Source: a virus. Taken from it: a DNA stretch of 22,580 nt. A program made the position numbers and the translations under genes. Location of the stretch: positions 1 through 22,580 of the IMG/VR virus record IMGVR_UViG_3300036884_000002; one strand, written 5' to 3'. Shown here piece by piece: positions 1-8,427 of this stretch. The notes beneath the pieces are model-generated. The model saw only the letters and a program-made list of their open reading frames with translations, was not told the origin of the DNA and made no database searches. Each line of letters starts with the position of its first letter. Positions within the stretch are counted from its first letter, which is position 1.

Positions 1-1167
1 TCCTTTATACGCATATGCAACTGTTGAGGTAATCGTGCTAGCACCAGCTACAGCCTCCCCTACAATCACATGATTAACGGCACTTGCTACAGTTCCGTTG
101 CCTAGATACATCTGACGACGGTTTTTAATATATGTGTACTGGCCGCTGGTTATTGATGGTGTGCCAGCCTCTTGATAAATAGGTGCTAACGTCATTGGAG
201 TTTGTGCCGTACCAGTATCGGCTGAAACTGGTAAATAATTAGTCTGACTAGCAGTACAACCTGTAAATGTGATATTTGCAGTTAAAGATATAAAAACATC
301 ATTTGGGCTACCATTTGCATTAAATCCATTAGCAGCTGTTATTTTCAATGAATTATAGCCAACTGATATATTTTGAGTTGTTAAATTAAGGCTTACACTA
401 GTAGCCGGTAAAAACGTCGGTATATTATTAGCGTCTGCGGGGCCACTTTCAACTGTTTGACAAATATCTGCAATAGTTGAAACCACCGAAACTTTTATAA
501 ATTGTATATCCGTACCATCGCATATAATAGGATTAGCGCTTAAAGCTACAGCAACCCCAATACCAGAAGATGTTTTGCAAGTAATATTGTATAGTCCAGA
601 AGTATTATTGATTACAGTCCATCCGCTGGCGATTGCAGGAAAAATAAGATTTAAATCGGCGGTAATTGTGCCAGTTAAAACAATTATAGGCTTTCCATAT
701 TGAAGTGGAGTGAGTGTCACGCTGGAATTTGACATCACAATACGTGATATCCCGTTTGTGAAATCAGGCACCCAACCTGCGGCATCGGCTCCTGATGTTT
801 CAGGGTCAACCTTATTTCCTGCAATTGTGTTCAGCCAATATCCAAGGCCGTCGGTTCTCTTGACTTTGGCCCCCGCTGAATAACCATTAATGTTGGTATC
901 ATTTGCAAAAACAGAATCATACTCAAATCCGCCGCCAGCATTTAACCAGCATACAACATCAGATATTGAATATATTACTCCGTTCATGTCCTTGCCAAAT
1001 GGCGGCTCTCCGCCAGCCGCGAGCGGAGTCATTGTCAATGGCGGAAATCCGTCAGTATATGAAGCTGCACCACCGGTAATACCGATCTGCGAGGCAACTG
1101 GAATAACATTTTTATTGCCAGATGCAGCAAATGGTAATGTAAGTTTACTAGGTTTGATTAATGACAT
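1..1167 (-). CDS. Tail fiber protein, N-terminal part (cut by window edge)
   Basis: The frame is open for 389 codons from ATG at 1167 to the left edge with no stop, so the C-terminus lies outside. The N-terminal region (about residues 30-90, with the run FPPLTMTPLAAGGEPPFGKD followed by MNG and WLNAGG) matches the baseplate-attaching start of many proteobacterial phage tail fibers. In these a 'PP.G.D.NG' turn is followed by a W..AGG segment and a G..W repeat. The rest is rich in Thr, Ser, Asn and Val, as expected of beta-structured fiber shaft. The start overlaps the end of the DUF2612 gene by 20 bp; GGAG lies 10 nt upstream of the ATG. Its position as the last gene after the baseplate cluster fits a receptor-binding fiber. 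Receptor specificity cannot be read because the tip is missing. Confidence 0.8.
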   Translation of the reverse strand, partial: MSLIKPSKLTLPFAASGNKNVIPVASQIGITGGAASYTDGFPPLTMTPLAAGGEPPFGKDMNGVIYSISDVVCWLNAGGGFEYDSVFANDTNINGYSAGAKVKRTDGLGYWLNTIAGNKVDPETSGADAAGWVPDFTNGISRIVMSNSSVTLTPLQYGKPIIVLTGTITADLNLIFPAIASGWTVINNTSGLYNITCKTSSGIGVAVALSANPIICDGTDIQFIKVSVVSTIADICQTVESGPADANNIPTFLPATSVSLNLTTQNISVGYNSLKITAANGFNANGSPNDVFISLTANITFTGCTASQTNYLPVSADTGTAQTPMTLAPIYQEAGTPSITSGQYTYIKNRRQMYLGNGTVASAVNHVIVGEAVAGASTITSTVAYAYKG

Positions 1168-1819
1168 AGCTTGAATTCTCCGATCTAAATGGACTTTGAT
1201 CAAATGGGGTTGCTGTTGTGGTCCCTGCTTCTGAAAAACCAAATACTGGAAGTTCTAAATTAATCAATGTAACTTTAACGCCAGCAGGTCTTGGCATAAC
1301 ATTAGAGTTTAATATTATGGAGAGTTCCAATGGAGTTAATTGAAATTCAAAAGTATATCTCATCGTCATGTTACCCAAATTATTGATATAACAACGTCCA
1401 CGGTTTATAAAAAAACTTTGCAACAATTTGTTTAATGCTGGTGCGGTGGTACTTGTTACATTTGAAAGAGCTTTTAATAGTATCAATTTTCTATAAGCAT
1501 CATCTGTAAGTGAATATGTGCTTGTTGCCGGTGTACCATCGTAAAAAGGCTGTTCGTCGAAACAATAGGACCCTGGTAATGCTTCTTTAAATCCAAAATA
1601 CAATGGCGTATCCAAAATGGTTAAATCTCTTTTTACGCCAACTATACGGCCCCATATATCAAGACCAAATCCCTGCGCGGTGTCTATATTCCAAACAAAA
1701 TTATAAAAATTGTTAATATCTGCGCGAGGGTCTATGTATTCATCCAAGTTTTTAATTAATTGGACAAGTACAGGCCTGGTGCAATATTGACTAATTATGG
1801 TTTCGTCTACGTTTATCAA
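1148..1819 (-). CDS. DUF2612 baseplate/tail protein
   Basis: A 223-aa protein of the DUF2612 type. This family sits between the gpJ-like wedge protein and the tail fiber in myoviruses, the place taken by gpI in P2-like phages. The visible hallmarks are a helical N-terminal half with QLIKNLDEYIDP, the segment GFGLDIWGRIVGVKR at about residues 50-64, and the FGFSEAG..PFDQSPF motif near the C-terminus (about 193-211). The start codon is TTG at 1819, because the next Met is far inside. It overlaps the gpJ-like stop in a TTGA arrangement, with GGTGA about 7 nt upstream, so translation is probably coupled. I infer that it links wedge to fiber. The family call is good; the exact structural role is inferred from gene order. 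Confidence 0.8.
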   Translation of the reverse strand: MINVDETIISQYCTRPVLVQLIKNLDEYIDPRADINNFYNFVWNIDTAQGFGLDIWGRIVGVKRDLTILDTPLYFGFKEALPGSYCFDEQPFYDGTPATSTYSLTDDAYRKLILLKALSNVTSTTAPALNKLLQSFFINRGRCYINNLGNMTMRYTFEFQLTPLELSIILNSNVMPRPAGVKVTLINLELPVFGFSEAGTTTATPFDQSPFRSENSSYVINQT

Positions 1820-3027
1820 ACTAGCGTCACCGATATATTTGATGCGCTCAATGTTGGCATCTGATCAATTCCCACGTTAATGCTTGATAGTGTCGGAGTA
1901 GAAGTGCCAATTAGTATGGAAATTATAGCAATATCTCCGAGTGAAGCGATAGCGGAATAATAACGCGAGGCATAAACAATACCTGCGATGCGTTCCCTTG
2001 CAGTTCCATCTGCACCATTAAATCTATTAATAATAGCGGTTTTTATCTGTTGAATTATATCAGAAGGCAAAGATGGGCTTGATACAATGTTGATTGAAAA
2101 TAATATCGGCAATAATGAAGGCCGGTTAAATTTAATCGTATATGACGGTTGTGGTGAACTGTAACTGGTATCTGAGATAATAACACTTGTATTGCCGTTA
2201 AAATCGCATCCTATACTTATTTTAGTCCATATGGCATTAGCAATTTCATTATCTGCACCGCCTTCCACTGCTACATATATGGAATGAGGAAGTAATGAAT
2301 AATTTGTGGCTCCAACAAGTATAACTGAATTAGTTGTGTTCTGTGTTGCATAAACATCAATAACATCGGCCAGATTAAACACGGCAGCATACACTGCTCC
2401 GAGTGAGCCATTTGCATTGGTAAATACAGAATTTTGCCGCCTGTATTCAAAGTCCGCTCTTGTCTCGGCATCTGAACCTAGAACACCGGCGTCTGGATTT
2501 GTTATAGAATCCCACCCTGAAATTGCTTGATATATCTGAGTAAGCGTACCAGCAGCGCAAGGAATAGCCCCTGTGTCCACGTTATTAAATGTAGCCGACA
2601 CATTACCTGATAATCCAATTGTAACGGTTCCAGCGCAAGCGTATGTGTTCCCATTGGTATCTTGTGCAAAGGCTCCAGCTGGTATCACTGTACCTATTGC
2701 GCCGATCAAGGTTACGGCAACCGAGGTCGATGTTGCAGGTTTGCGAGTTAGAAAATAAATACGAGCAATGGCATCTTGAAAACGGCCATCGGAATATTGA
2801 GGATCAACCTGGTTTACAATATAAGCAAATTCAGCGTTTTTATCGGCTATAACCGCGGTATTACTTGATGCAAGCTGTCCCTGTGGTGTTTCCAGTGCGT
2901 TGTTAAGATTACCACCAAAGGCGGCGTTATAATCGGCCTGTACACCGGTTAAAATGTCAGTCTCTTGCGGGATAACAAGACCGGCTGCGGTAAATTCTAT
3001 TTTCGGGACACTTGATAAATATGTCAT
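1816..3027 (-). CDS. Baseplate J-like wedge protein
   Basis: A 403-aa protein of the baseplate J/gp47 family (P2 gpJ, Mu gp47), a wedge component that forms the outer ring joining tail tube end and fibers. Typical features seen are the N-terminal ILTGVQADYNAAFGG segment (about 25-40), the acidic/aromatic helix around FAYIVNQVDPQYSDG (66-81), the central domain with GSDAETRADFEYRRQ (about 183-197), and a C-terminal region ending in VGIDQMPTLSASNISVTLV. Length is normal for the family. AAGGA lies about 10 nt before the ATG. The gene follows the gp25-like gene by 19 bp and overlaps the DUF2612 start at its stop. Confidence 0.9.
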   Translation of the reverse strand: MTYLSSVPKIEFTAAGLVIPQETDILTGVQADYNAAFGGNLNNALETPQGQLASSNTAVIADKNAEFAYIVNQVDPQYSDGRFQDAIARIYFLTRKPATSTSVAVTLIGAIGTVIPAGAFAQDTNGNTYACAGTVTIGLSGNVSATFNNVDTGAIPCAAGTLTQIYQAISGWDSITNPDAGVLGSDAETRADFEYRRQNSVFTNANGSLGAVYAAVFNLADVIDVYATQNTTNSVILVGATNYSLLPHSIYVAVEGGADNEIANAIWTKISIGCDFNGNTSVIISDTSYSSPQPSYTIKFNRPSLLPILFSINIVSSPSLPSDIIQQIKTAIINRFNGADGTARERIAGIVYASRYYSAIASLGDIAIISILIGTSTPTLSSINVGIDQMPTLSASNISVTLV

Positions 3028-3046
3028 TTATTTGCATCCTTTGCGA

Positions 3047-3406
3047 TTAGAAAGACACACCATTTTCTGTACCTACTTCATCTATAAAGAGAATTTGTCC
3101 GGTTATTTCCCTGTTGCTGAATTCTGATATGATACATTGGGCCGTAACAACGCCCGGCACTGTCAATGCAGCAGTTTCAATATATGCCGTTATCAATGAT
3201 ATTGGCGGAAACTGGCCTAAAATATTCTCAAAATAAGGTATTCCCTTTTCGGTATCATACCATAATTCATTAATAAACAACATAACCGCACTTGCTACGT
3301 CCTGGGCCAGAGAATATTCAGGTTGAGCCTTTGCTATATTCCCACCGCTATCAAGAGTTAAATCCCATGTAGCAGGATCAAGGTATATTGTGTCGTATCT
3401 GCTCAT
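3047..3406 (-). CDS. GpW/gp25-like baseplate wedge protein
   Basis: A 119-aa protein with the gp25/gpW lysozyme-like wedge fold signature: an N-terminal DTIYLDPATWDLTLDSGGN strand region, a Q-D-V-A-S-A helix at about 35-45, then ELWYDTEKGIPYFENILG (about 47-64). That Y-D-.-.-.-G-.-P-.-.-.-.-I-.-G pattern is the conserved core of gp25-like proteins that start sheath assembly at the baseplate. The start overlaps the stop of the spike gene in ATGA, so the two are translationally coupled. The place between spike and gpJ-like genes is the standard one. Confidence 0.87.
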   Translation of the reverse strand: MSRYDTIYLDPATWDLTLDSGGNIAKAQPEYSLAQDVASAVMLFINELWYDTEKGIPYFENILGQFPPISLITAYIETAALTVPGVVTAQCIISEFSNREITGQILFIDEVGTENGVSF

Positions 3407-4059
3407 GAAGGGCCACCAGTGTTTCCTGTTCCTGTCTGCACGCCTGAGTGATGATGCGTTGCACCAATGTTGACATTGTTATGGGTAAAGGTTGTTGCAT
3501 TCACATTAAACGTATCTGCAACGATATTAACAGAAACCGATTTAAAATCCAATACCCCTTTTGAAACAATATTAATTCCGGTAGAATTAAATTGCACATA
3601 TTGTTCGGGGATAGCATTGAGCACGCCACCGATATAAAGACCATCCGAAAAGCTGAACTGACGATAACTATCTGGATTGCCTTGTTTTTTAGTGGATTTT
3701 ATCTTTGATATGTCTCTATTGGCAAAGACGCATATTCCTATATCACCTATTTCGGGGTCAATGATAACAGCATTCTTGCCGCCCTGCATACGAAAATAAG
3801 GAATATTAAACACGGTTGTATGTGGTACTGAGTTACCTAATCCATCTATTTGATTAACTAATGGCTGGACATCTACAAAACCAACAACATCATTAATATC
3901 TCCGGTATTCGTGCAAGAAATAATTTTTACTAAAGTAGCAGTTTGGATTTTAGACAACATCTGCGTAATAGCAAATGATATACTGTTGTAATCACCTTGA
4001 GATGTCGATGGTCTGCGCTGCCCGACCGATACTGTATTATTTTGTAATGGCAAGGCCAC
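3403..4059 (-). CDS. Baseplate spike protein (gpV/Gp138-N type)
   Basis: A 218-aa tail spike tip. The N-terminal half has the OB-fold layout of the Gp138 N-terminal family: TATLVKIISC..TGDINDVVGFVDVQPLV, then IPYFRMQGGKNAVIIDPEIGDIGICVFANRDI at about 98-130. The C-terminal third is an alternating beta-helix-like stretch (INIVSKGVLDFKSVSVNIVADTF). It ends in THHHSGVQTGTGNTGGP (about 201-217), an H.H metal-binding apex motif known from central spikes such as P2 gpV that coordinate an iron ion. The trimer is expected to pierce the outer membrane. It overlaps the hub gene by 23 bp upstream and the gp25-like start downstream. Confidence 0.88.
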   Translation of the reverse strand: MALPLQNNTVSVGQRRPSTSQGDYNSISFAITQMLSKIQTATLVKIISCTNTGDINDVVGFVDVQPLVNQIDGLGNSVPHTTVFNIPYFRMQGGKNAVIIDPEIGDIGICVFANRDISKIKSTKKQGNPDSYRQFSFSDGLYIGGVLNAIPEQYVQFNSTGINIVSKGVLDFKSVSVNIVADTFNVNATTFTHNNVNIGATHHHSGVQTGTGNTGGPS

Positions 4060-4909
4060 TTTTATTTCCCCTTATTTGAGTAAACCACGCACCGCCAGGA
4101 CGATCACTTTCAAGTTGATAAGATAACGATGTCACAATCCATTCACCGGCAGCTCTTATAATATCGGTATCCAGTTTAATTGTACCGCCAAAAACAACAG
4201 CCGGATTAAATAATATCCGGCAATTAATGCCTGTACCATCAAATGTAGGATACCCAATCAATCCACTCTCAGCACTGATTAACGGTATAATTGTATTTAT
4301 GGGCTGATTCATCGGGGTAATTGCTAAAACTTTACCGTCAATATACATATCACATTTGGCTATTTTTGCCAGTTCTATGGCTTGCTCCATCGCTGTATTC
4401 GCAAGGTATAAATTGCTAATTTTGACATCTACTCCATTGTTTTCAAAAGAATAGTCCATCTCAGCCGCTATTTGTGCCATAACAGAAGCAGTATCAGAAA
4501 TCCCTTTAAAACTTCGGGGCTCCACTGTTTTCATCTTGTTAAATTGACCAACATTTGCAAGTATATACAAAAACACGTCAGGCATTGATTGATAATCGCC
4601 CCACGCATTATATATATCACCTGAAAAAATACTTGTTTCAACAGTTCCATCAATGGCAAAAACTTCAATGGTGTTCCTTATTTCTACCAACGGTTGCCAT
4701 GTAACGGTAGTAATGGCATTCATATCGGCTTGACTGATACCGTTGATTTTAGCCGTTAATGTAGACATCTGCATCCCGCCAGCTTTATCAATAGATACCG
4801 CAGATCGAAACCCCTCTATAATGATTTGGTCATTGTCCTGAGATCCGAACTTGCCAGTGCCAAGGGTAATGATGAATTTTAACTTCTTGTTATCGCTGAA
4901 GCTCGACAT
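4037..4909 (-). CDS. Baseplate hub protein (gpD/gp27-like)
   Basis: A protein of about 290 aa that fits the hub joining tube to spike. It starts with a strand-rich domain (KKLKFIITLGTGKFGSQDND), has an I-F-S-G-D-I-Y-N-A turn near 100-110, a middle helix with VMAQIAAEMDYSFENNGVD, and ends with IRAAGEWIVTSLSYQLESDRPGGAWFTQIRG, typical of hub C-termini. I chose the ATG at 4909 (MSSFSDNKK) because it gives the usual N-terminus and has GGAT just upstream. Two other in-frame ATGs, at 4915 and 4927, would add 2 or 6 residues. It overlaps the plug gene by about 20 bp and the spike gene by 23 bp. Confidence 0.82.
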   Translation of the reverse strand: MSSFSDNKKLKFIITLGTGKFGSQDNDQIIIEGFRSAVSIDKAGGMQMSTLTAKINGISQADMNAITTVTWQPLVEIRNTIEVFAIDGTVETSIFSGDIYNAWGDYQSMPDVFLYILANVGQFNKMKTVEPRSFKGISDTASVMAQIAAEMDYSFENNGVDVKISNLYLANTAMEQAIELAKIAKCDMYIDGKVLAITPMNQPINTIIPLISAESGLIGYPTFDGTGINCRILFNPAVVFGGTIKLDTDIIRAAGEWIVTSLSYQLESDRPGGAWFTQIRGNKSGLAITK

Positions 4910-5204
4910 ATTCATCCGATGAAGCATAAATTAATGACCATCTGGAACCAAGACCGGTATATAATGGATCTGCAGCTTCCTGATTGTCCACAAAGAACAA
5001 ATTGCCGGAAAAACCTACATATTCACGACAAACGATCTGGACCATATTTCTCGCAATTACGCAGTTGACAATAGCAGTATCATCAACGCTAATGTCCACA
5101 AAAACGCCCTGATCCTTAGCATATACGAATATCTGACAGTTCTGATTTCCTAGGACCACTTTTACAATCTGAGATGGAGCTGGTTGTAATGGTATCTCTA
5201 GCAT
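4890..5204 (-). CDS. Baseplate plug protein (Pam3 gp18-like)
   Basis: A 104-aa all-beta protein with the pattern of the small 'plug' family first defined structurally in the baseplate of cyanophage Pam3. It begins MLEIPLQPAPSQIVKVVLGNQ (LEIPLQP start, then G.QNC), has a middle D-D-T-A-I-V-N-C segment, and ends with YVGFSGNLFFVDNQ..DPLYTGLGSRWSLIYAS. The family usually lies between the Dit-like and hub genes, as here. The family match is from memory of its motifs and was not searched. The start directly abuts the stop of the preceding gene. Confidence 0.7.
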   Translation of the reverse strand: MLEIPLQPAPSQIVKVVLGNQNCQIFVYAKDQGVFVDISVDDTAIVNCVIARNMVQIVCREYVGFSGNLFFVDNQEAADPLYTGLGSRWSLIYASSDEYVELQR

Positions 5205-5903
5205 TTAAAATCCTATCCATCCGGCAATTTTCTTCAATGTTGACTGTAATGGAGTTTTAGGTTGAGCTTTGCCGCTATCTGCCGGCGGTGTAGCGGCTGG
5301 GTTCTTAGCGGCTTTGATAGGTGTCTTGCCTGTTTTGGTGTACCGGACTGAAACCTGACGGATTTCTTTTAGAGATATTTCAACAAGCAATAATGTTGCA
5401 CCTCTGTCATGCCGACGCTGATATGCATACCGCTCTATACTGTAATTTTTGTATGTAACTTCAGGAGTCACCACGTTATAAAGATCATTGGATTTACAAG
5501 CTTTATCTATCGCCGCAAGAAAAACAGTCCTGTCTTTTTCTTTGCCGGTAAACGCAAGAGTTACCATCGGAGTCGCGGGAAGCTCGACTTTGTTGTAGCT
5601 TGCAAAACTTCCCCTCTCGATAGGAAAGTCACTGACTTTCATTTCCTTTGAATAATCCACCGAGCTTGTTGATGTCGTTGTGCCAAGCCCTAAAGTACTT
5701 AAAGCACCGGCACCAATAGCCCCTAACCAGCCCTTAGATATTTTTGATGGATCTCCTAGTACTTTTCCCTTCTGATCGTAAATACCCCATTTAATACGGC
5801 TTTGCAACGCAAGTATTAAAGCAGATTGCAACAACCCTGCAGCCATTTTAATAACTGGCGGTATATTCGCTGATCTTGGTAATGGAGGTATCCCGTATGC
5901 CAT
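5205..5903 (-). CDS. Dit-like baseplate/tail hub adaptor protein
   Basis: A 232-aa protein placed directly after the tape measure gene. The core (about residues 80-200) contains VSDFPIERGSFASYNKVELP, then P-M-V-T-L-A-F-T-G, AAIDKACKSNDLYNVVTPEVTYKNYSIERYAYQRR and LLLVEISLKEIRQV. This is the signature of the Dit-like tail protein N-terminal domain in myoviruses, which docks the baseplate hub to the tube. The C-terminal tail is Lys/Pro/Ala-rich and probably disordered, ending in an amphipathic helix. I chose the ATG at 5903 because it overlaps the tape measure stop by one base (TAATG); a start at 5924 would add 7 residues inside the tape measure gene. Confidence 0.75.
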   Translation of the reverse strand: MAYGIPPLPRSANIPPVIKMAAGLLQSALILALQSRIKWGIYDQKGKVLGDPSKISKGWLGAIGAGALSTLGLGTTTSTSSVDYSKEMKVSDFPIERGSFASYNKVELPATPMVTLAFTGKEKDRTVFLAAIDKACKSNDLYNVVTPEVTYKNYSIERYAYQRRHDRGATLLLVEISLKEIRQVSVRYTKTGKTPIKAAKNPAATPPADSGKAQPKTPLQSTLKKIAGWIGF

Positions 5904-7720
5904 TAGAATAACCCGTAATTCCATTGATTTGTAAATAACCCTTCCATTAATTTACCTATATCCTTTGTTATTCCTGCTGCATCCGTTGCAGCAGAGTATA
6001 CCTTTATTTCTCCGATATGAGTATCTATTTTTGTATTGTTGCCGCCAGAGGGCATACTTGCTGCGGCATCGGTATTGCGCGCCACATTTGCCGCACCTGG
6101 AATTCCACCCATATATGATTGCGCTAATGCCCCACGGAGAGAAGCTTCCCTTGCTGTATATTCCGGCCTTTCATATTCGGTCGAAATAATAGCACCGGCA
6201 GACTGAGCAGATGTCGACCCCCTAAGCATGTTACCGGCTCTTTGTTCGCCGCCCTTTGTTAGTTCATGCTGAATAAAAGCAAGCTGTTCCTCAAATGTAG
6301 ATTTACGGATTGGCTTTCCAAATAGTTTGGCAAAGTTTGCTTGACGGTCTGGTTGCCATTGTGCAATGCCATAAGACTGTCCATGATCTCCTAAAGCCCT
6401 ATGATTATAACTTGATTCATGCTGAATATTAGCTGCAATTCCTGCGGCCTGTTCAGCCGTCCACCCTTGACTTCTAAAATAAGCAATAGCCTCTTGCGAC
6501 CTATCGCCCATTGTCATAGTCTTACCACCGGCAGCAGGACTTGGCATAACAGCGGGATGCTCTTCTTTTCCGTATGTGCTTCCATTACCCTTTTTAAATT
6601 CAGCAAATGCAGCTTTTGCTTGTTTAAAATTACCAGTTGCCAGACTACCAATCATATCAGCGGCGGCAATAGCCCTGTAAATTACATCTCCTAGAAGATC
6701 TTTAATCCACCGGATAGCGTACCCGGCTTTCTGAATCCCAGGCTCCCACTTTTTCCAATCGATTAACGAGTCACCGCCTTGCTTCCATGCGTCGTAATCC
6801 TGTTTTAGCCCTGCAATAGCCGCTGCAAGCCCTACAACAGCAACGGCAGCAAGGTTAATAGGAATGGTTGCAGCTGCTACTGCTCCAAGCCCTACGGCTA
6901 AAATAGAAAGAAATATTTTGACAAATTCCTGATTGTCTTTTATCCAGTTACCAAAATCAGCAAACATCTTTACAAGCTTTTCAATTACCGGCAATGCCGA
7001 TGATAACAACTCTCTACCAAATGCGGCAAAAGTCTGTTTCGATTCAATCATTGCTTTCTGCAACCGGCTGGACTCTTCGGCTTGTTTCTTTGTTACTGCA
7101 CCGTATTCCTTCTGTCGCTTGATGGTCATCTCAATTTCTTGACGACCTTTAAGAATCAAGTTTAATGTCCCTTGATCTATCCCCATCATTAAGCCCATGT
7201 TATTAGCAGTTTCTCTATTAGGAGTTTTATCCAATAACGCTTGACCCATATTTGTCAATAGGTCAGTTACAGGCAACGCTTTACCATAAGCGTCTGTCAT
7301 TGATAAACCAAGTGCGGAGAAGAAAGGGATTAATCCGGATTGACCAGTTAGCATTAACTCAGTTTGAGATTTACTGAGCATAGCCATTGTCCCCTGTAAT
7401 CCAGACGCAGAGCCGCCAGCCTGCTCAACGGCGTTCGACCAGGCAGAAACTTCATTAGCATTTACATTGAGGTTTTTGGATAGACGGTCAAGGGAAGCAT
7501 TTGCATTTATGGTGTGTTCAATAAAACTGCGGATAGCCATTGAACCACCGATAACGGCAAGGAAAGCCCCTGCAGCTTGAGCAAGACCTTTGAATTTATC
7601 GCCGGTCTGCTCAGCATTCTTGCCAGTGTCTTTAAGGTCTTTATTAACTTTTTCTTTGCCCTTATCAAACTTGGTAGAATCGAGTCCAAGTTTTACGATA
7701 AGTTCGTCGATCACGGTCAT
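5903..7720 (-). CDS. Tape measure protein with C-terminal tail lysozyme domain
   Basis: A 605-aa tape measure protein that sets tail length and leaves with the DNA. Residues 1-50 are charged and helical; 51-70 are hydrophobic; 75-260 are mostly helical with low complexity; 267-303 form a strongly hydrophobic membrane-type stretch (FLSILAVGLGAVAAA.., AAVAVVGLAAAIAGL). Residues about 405-537 form a phage tail lysozyme domain: SQEAIAYFRSQGWTAEQAAG, IQHESSYN with probable catalytic Glu435, then HGQSYGIAQWQ and later FEEQLAFIQHEL. This domain cuts peptidoglycan during entry. The short length predicts a short tail. AGGA lies 6 nt before the ATG, inside the end of the chaperone frameshift extension. 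Confidence 0.9.
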   Translation of the reverse strand: MTVIDELIVKLGLDSTKFDKGKEKVNKDLKDTGKNAEQTGDKFKGLAQAAGAFLAVIGGSMAIRSFIEHTINANASLDRLSKNLNVNANEVSAWSNAVEQAGGSASGLQGTMAMLSKSQTELMLTGQSGLIPFFSALGLSMTDAYGKALPVTDLLTNMGQALLDKTPNRETANNMGLMMGIDQGTLNLILKGRQEIEMTIKRQKEYGAVTKKQAEESSRLQKAMIESKQTFAAFGRELLSSALPVIEKLVKMFADFGNWIKDNQEFVKIFLSILAVGLGAVAAATIPINLAAVAVVGLAAAIAGLKQDYDAWKQGGDSLIDWKKWEPGIQKAGYAIRWIKDLLGDVIYRAIAAADMIGSLATGNFKQAKAAFAEFKKGNGSTYGKEEHPAVMPSPAAGGKTMTMGDRSQEAIAYFRSQGWTAEQAAGIAANIQHESSYNHRALGDHGQSYGIAQWQPDRQANFAKLFGKPIRKSTFEEQLAFIQHELTKGGEQRAGNMLRGSTSAQSAGAIISTEYERPEYTAREASLRGALAQSYMGGIPGAANVARNTDAAASMPSGGNNTKIDTHIGEIKVYSAATDAAGITKDIGKLMEGLFTNQWNYGLF

Positions 7721-7722
7721 TT

Positions 7723-7944
7723 TTATTCCTGATTTGCAAGGGTGATATTGTAATCGTCGACCATTACTATTTCCAGCATGTCATACATATCTTCTACGCC
7801 GTAAACTGTACTGAGTTCATTAAGCGTTGCGGCTTTCTTTGATATCAACATCCCTATTGTCGGTGGAACATTAACATAATCAGCGTACTTTCTTACGATG
7901 CCGCCTGCCTGCCTTATTTGGCTGAGTTTGAGAGGGCGACGGCT
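7723..7944 (-). CDS. Tail assembly chaperone, -1 frameshift extension ('T' part)
   Basis: This 73-codon stretch has no start of its own at its beginning. It is open in the -1 frame from the slippery site to TAA at 7725-7723, three bases before the tape measure start. It reads KSRRPLKLSQIRQAGGIVRK..., then PPTIGMLISKKAATLNELSTVYGVEDMYDMLEIVMVDDYN. The YG-x-E-D-x-Y-D-x-L-E-I motif is typical of the T-type extension of tail chaperones. Frameshifting on the first gene (7914-8336) would give a 204-residue fusion: 131 zero-frame residues plus 73. The known role in the family is that the short form coats the tape measure while the fusion recruits tube subunits. An internal ATG at 7851 is possible but would drop much of the domain. 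Confidence 0.8.
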   Translation of the reverse strand, partial: SRRPLKLSQIRQAGGIVRKYADYVNVPPTIGMLISKKAATLNELSTVYGVEDMYDMLEIVMVDDYNITLANQE

Positions 7945-8336
7945 TTTAAAAAATCCGTGTGTAGTTTCCAGATTTCGGCACGTATCTTGATGATAGTGGA
8001 AAGTTCCTCAATATCAACACTGATCACAAGAGGGCGTATAATGTTAGGGTTGCTCTTCTCCGGCATTACCTGTACGCATGATAGCATTTCATCAAGCAAA
8101 GGCTCTGCGGCCTCCCATTTCAACCCCGACATTGCTTTTATGCCTATTTCTGCAAGGCCAGCCATGCCCAAACGGTCAAAGTTATCAGGAAGCTCCACAT
8201 TGCCAGACATAAGAGCCAAAATAACACGACAAGCCCATTTCTCAGCTTGGAAAACGGGCATTTCAGTCAGCACAAAAATCTTGCCTTTGTCTCGACCTTC
8301 ATCGGTAATTGTTAATGATGTTGTTTTTCTTGCCAT
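7914..8336 (-). CDS. Tail assembly chaperone, short form ('G' part)
   Basis: A 140-aa protein immediately upstream of the tape measure and downstream of the tail tube, the standard place for the G/GT (lambda) or E/E' (P2) chaperone pair. It starts MARKTTSLTITDEGRDKGK, a short strand followed by MPVFQAEKWACRVILALMSGN. This W-x-x-R-x-x-x-A-L pattern is seen in small tail proteins of this kind. The rest is mostly helical, including ELSTIIKIRAEIWKLHTDF. Codons 129-131 (TTT TTA AAA) form the slippery site, and the zero-frame stop is 9 codons further on. GAGAGG precedes the ATG by about 7 nt. Assignment rests on position plus the frameshift arrangement more than on sequence identity. Confidence 0.8.
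   Translation of the reverse strand: MARKTTSLTITDEGRDKGKIFVLTEMPVFQAEKWACRVILALMSGNVELPDNFDRLGMAGLAEIGIKAMSGLKWEAAEPLLDEMLSCVQVMPEKSNPNIIRPLVISVDIEELSTIIKIRAEIWKLHTDFLKAVALSNSAK
7944..7953 (-). promoter_or_regulatory. Tandem -1 ribosomal frameshift site TTTTTTAAAA
   Basis: On the minus strand the zero-frame codons GAT TTT TTA AAA contain two overlapping X-XXY-YYZ heptamers, T-TTT-TTA and T-TTA-AAA. A one-base backward slip on either enters the same open frame, which continues to 7723. It sits near the end of the short chaperone gene, as in lambda G/GT and P2 E/E'. A possible downstream pairing (7943-7938 with 7905-7900) starts right at the slip site, so it is not a convincing stimulator. Confidence 0.78.
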
Positions 8337-8350
8337 TTTGAAACCTCTCT

Positions 8351-8427
8351 CTGCGTCAAAGTTCTCCTGTGGGTCTGACGCAGGGGCGGGAGAGTGCGCC
8401 CTTTTCGGTGATCAACCTAGCGTCAGA
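8351..8427 (-). promoter_or_regulatory. Intergenic RNA with two mutually exclusive hairpins
   Basis: The 98-bp gap between tail tube and chaperone holds three related 8-base arms. In the minus-strand transcript, arm 1 TCTGACGC (8427-8420) is exactly complementary to GCGTCAGA (8381-8374). The overlapping segment CTGCGTCA (8383-8376) is exactly complementary to TGACGCAG (8358-8351). The middle arm can therefore pair with either side but not both. The second hairpin ends at the chaperone's Shine-Dalgarno (8350-8345). A role in tuning chaperone yield relative to the abundant tube protein, or as an mRNA processing or stabilising end, is inference. Confidence 0.55.

Noticed and set aside
890-1174. 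Plus-strand 94-codon opening
   Set aside because: Antisense to the N-terminal part of the tail fiber, whose own frame carries a clear family motif.
7900-7943. Stem downstream of the slippery site as a frameshift stimulator
   Set aside because: The 6-bp pairing (7943-7938 with 7905-7900) starts with no spacer after the slippery run and has a 32-base loop, unlike known stimulators.
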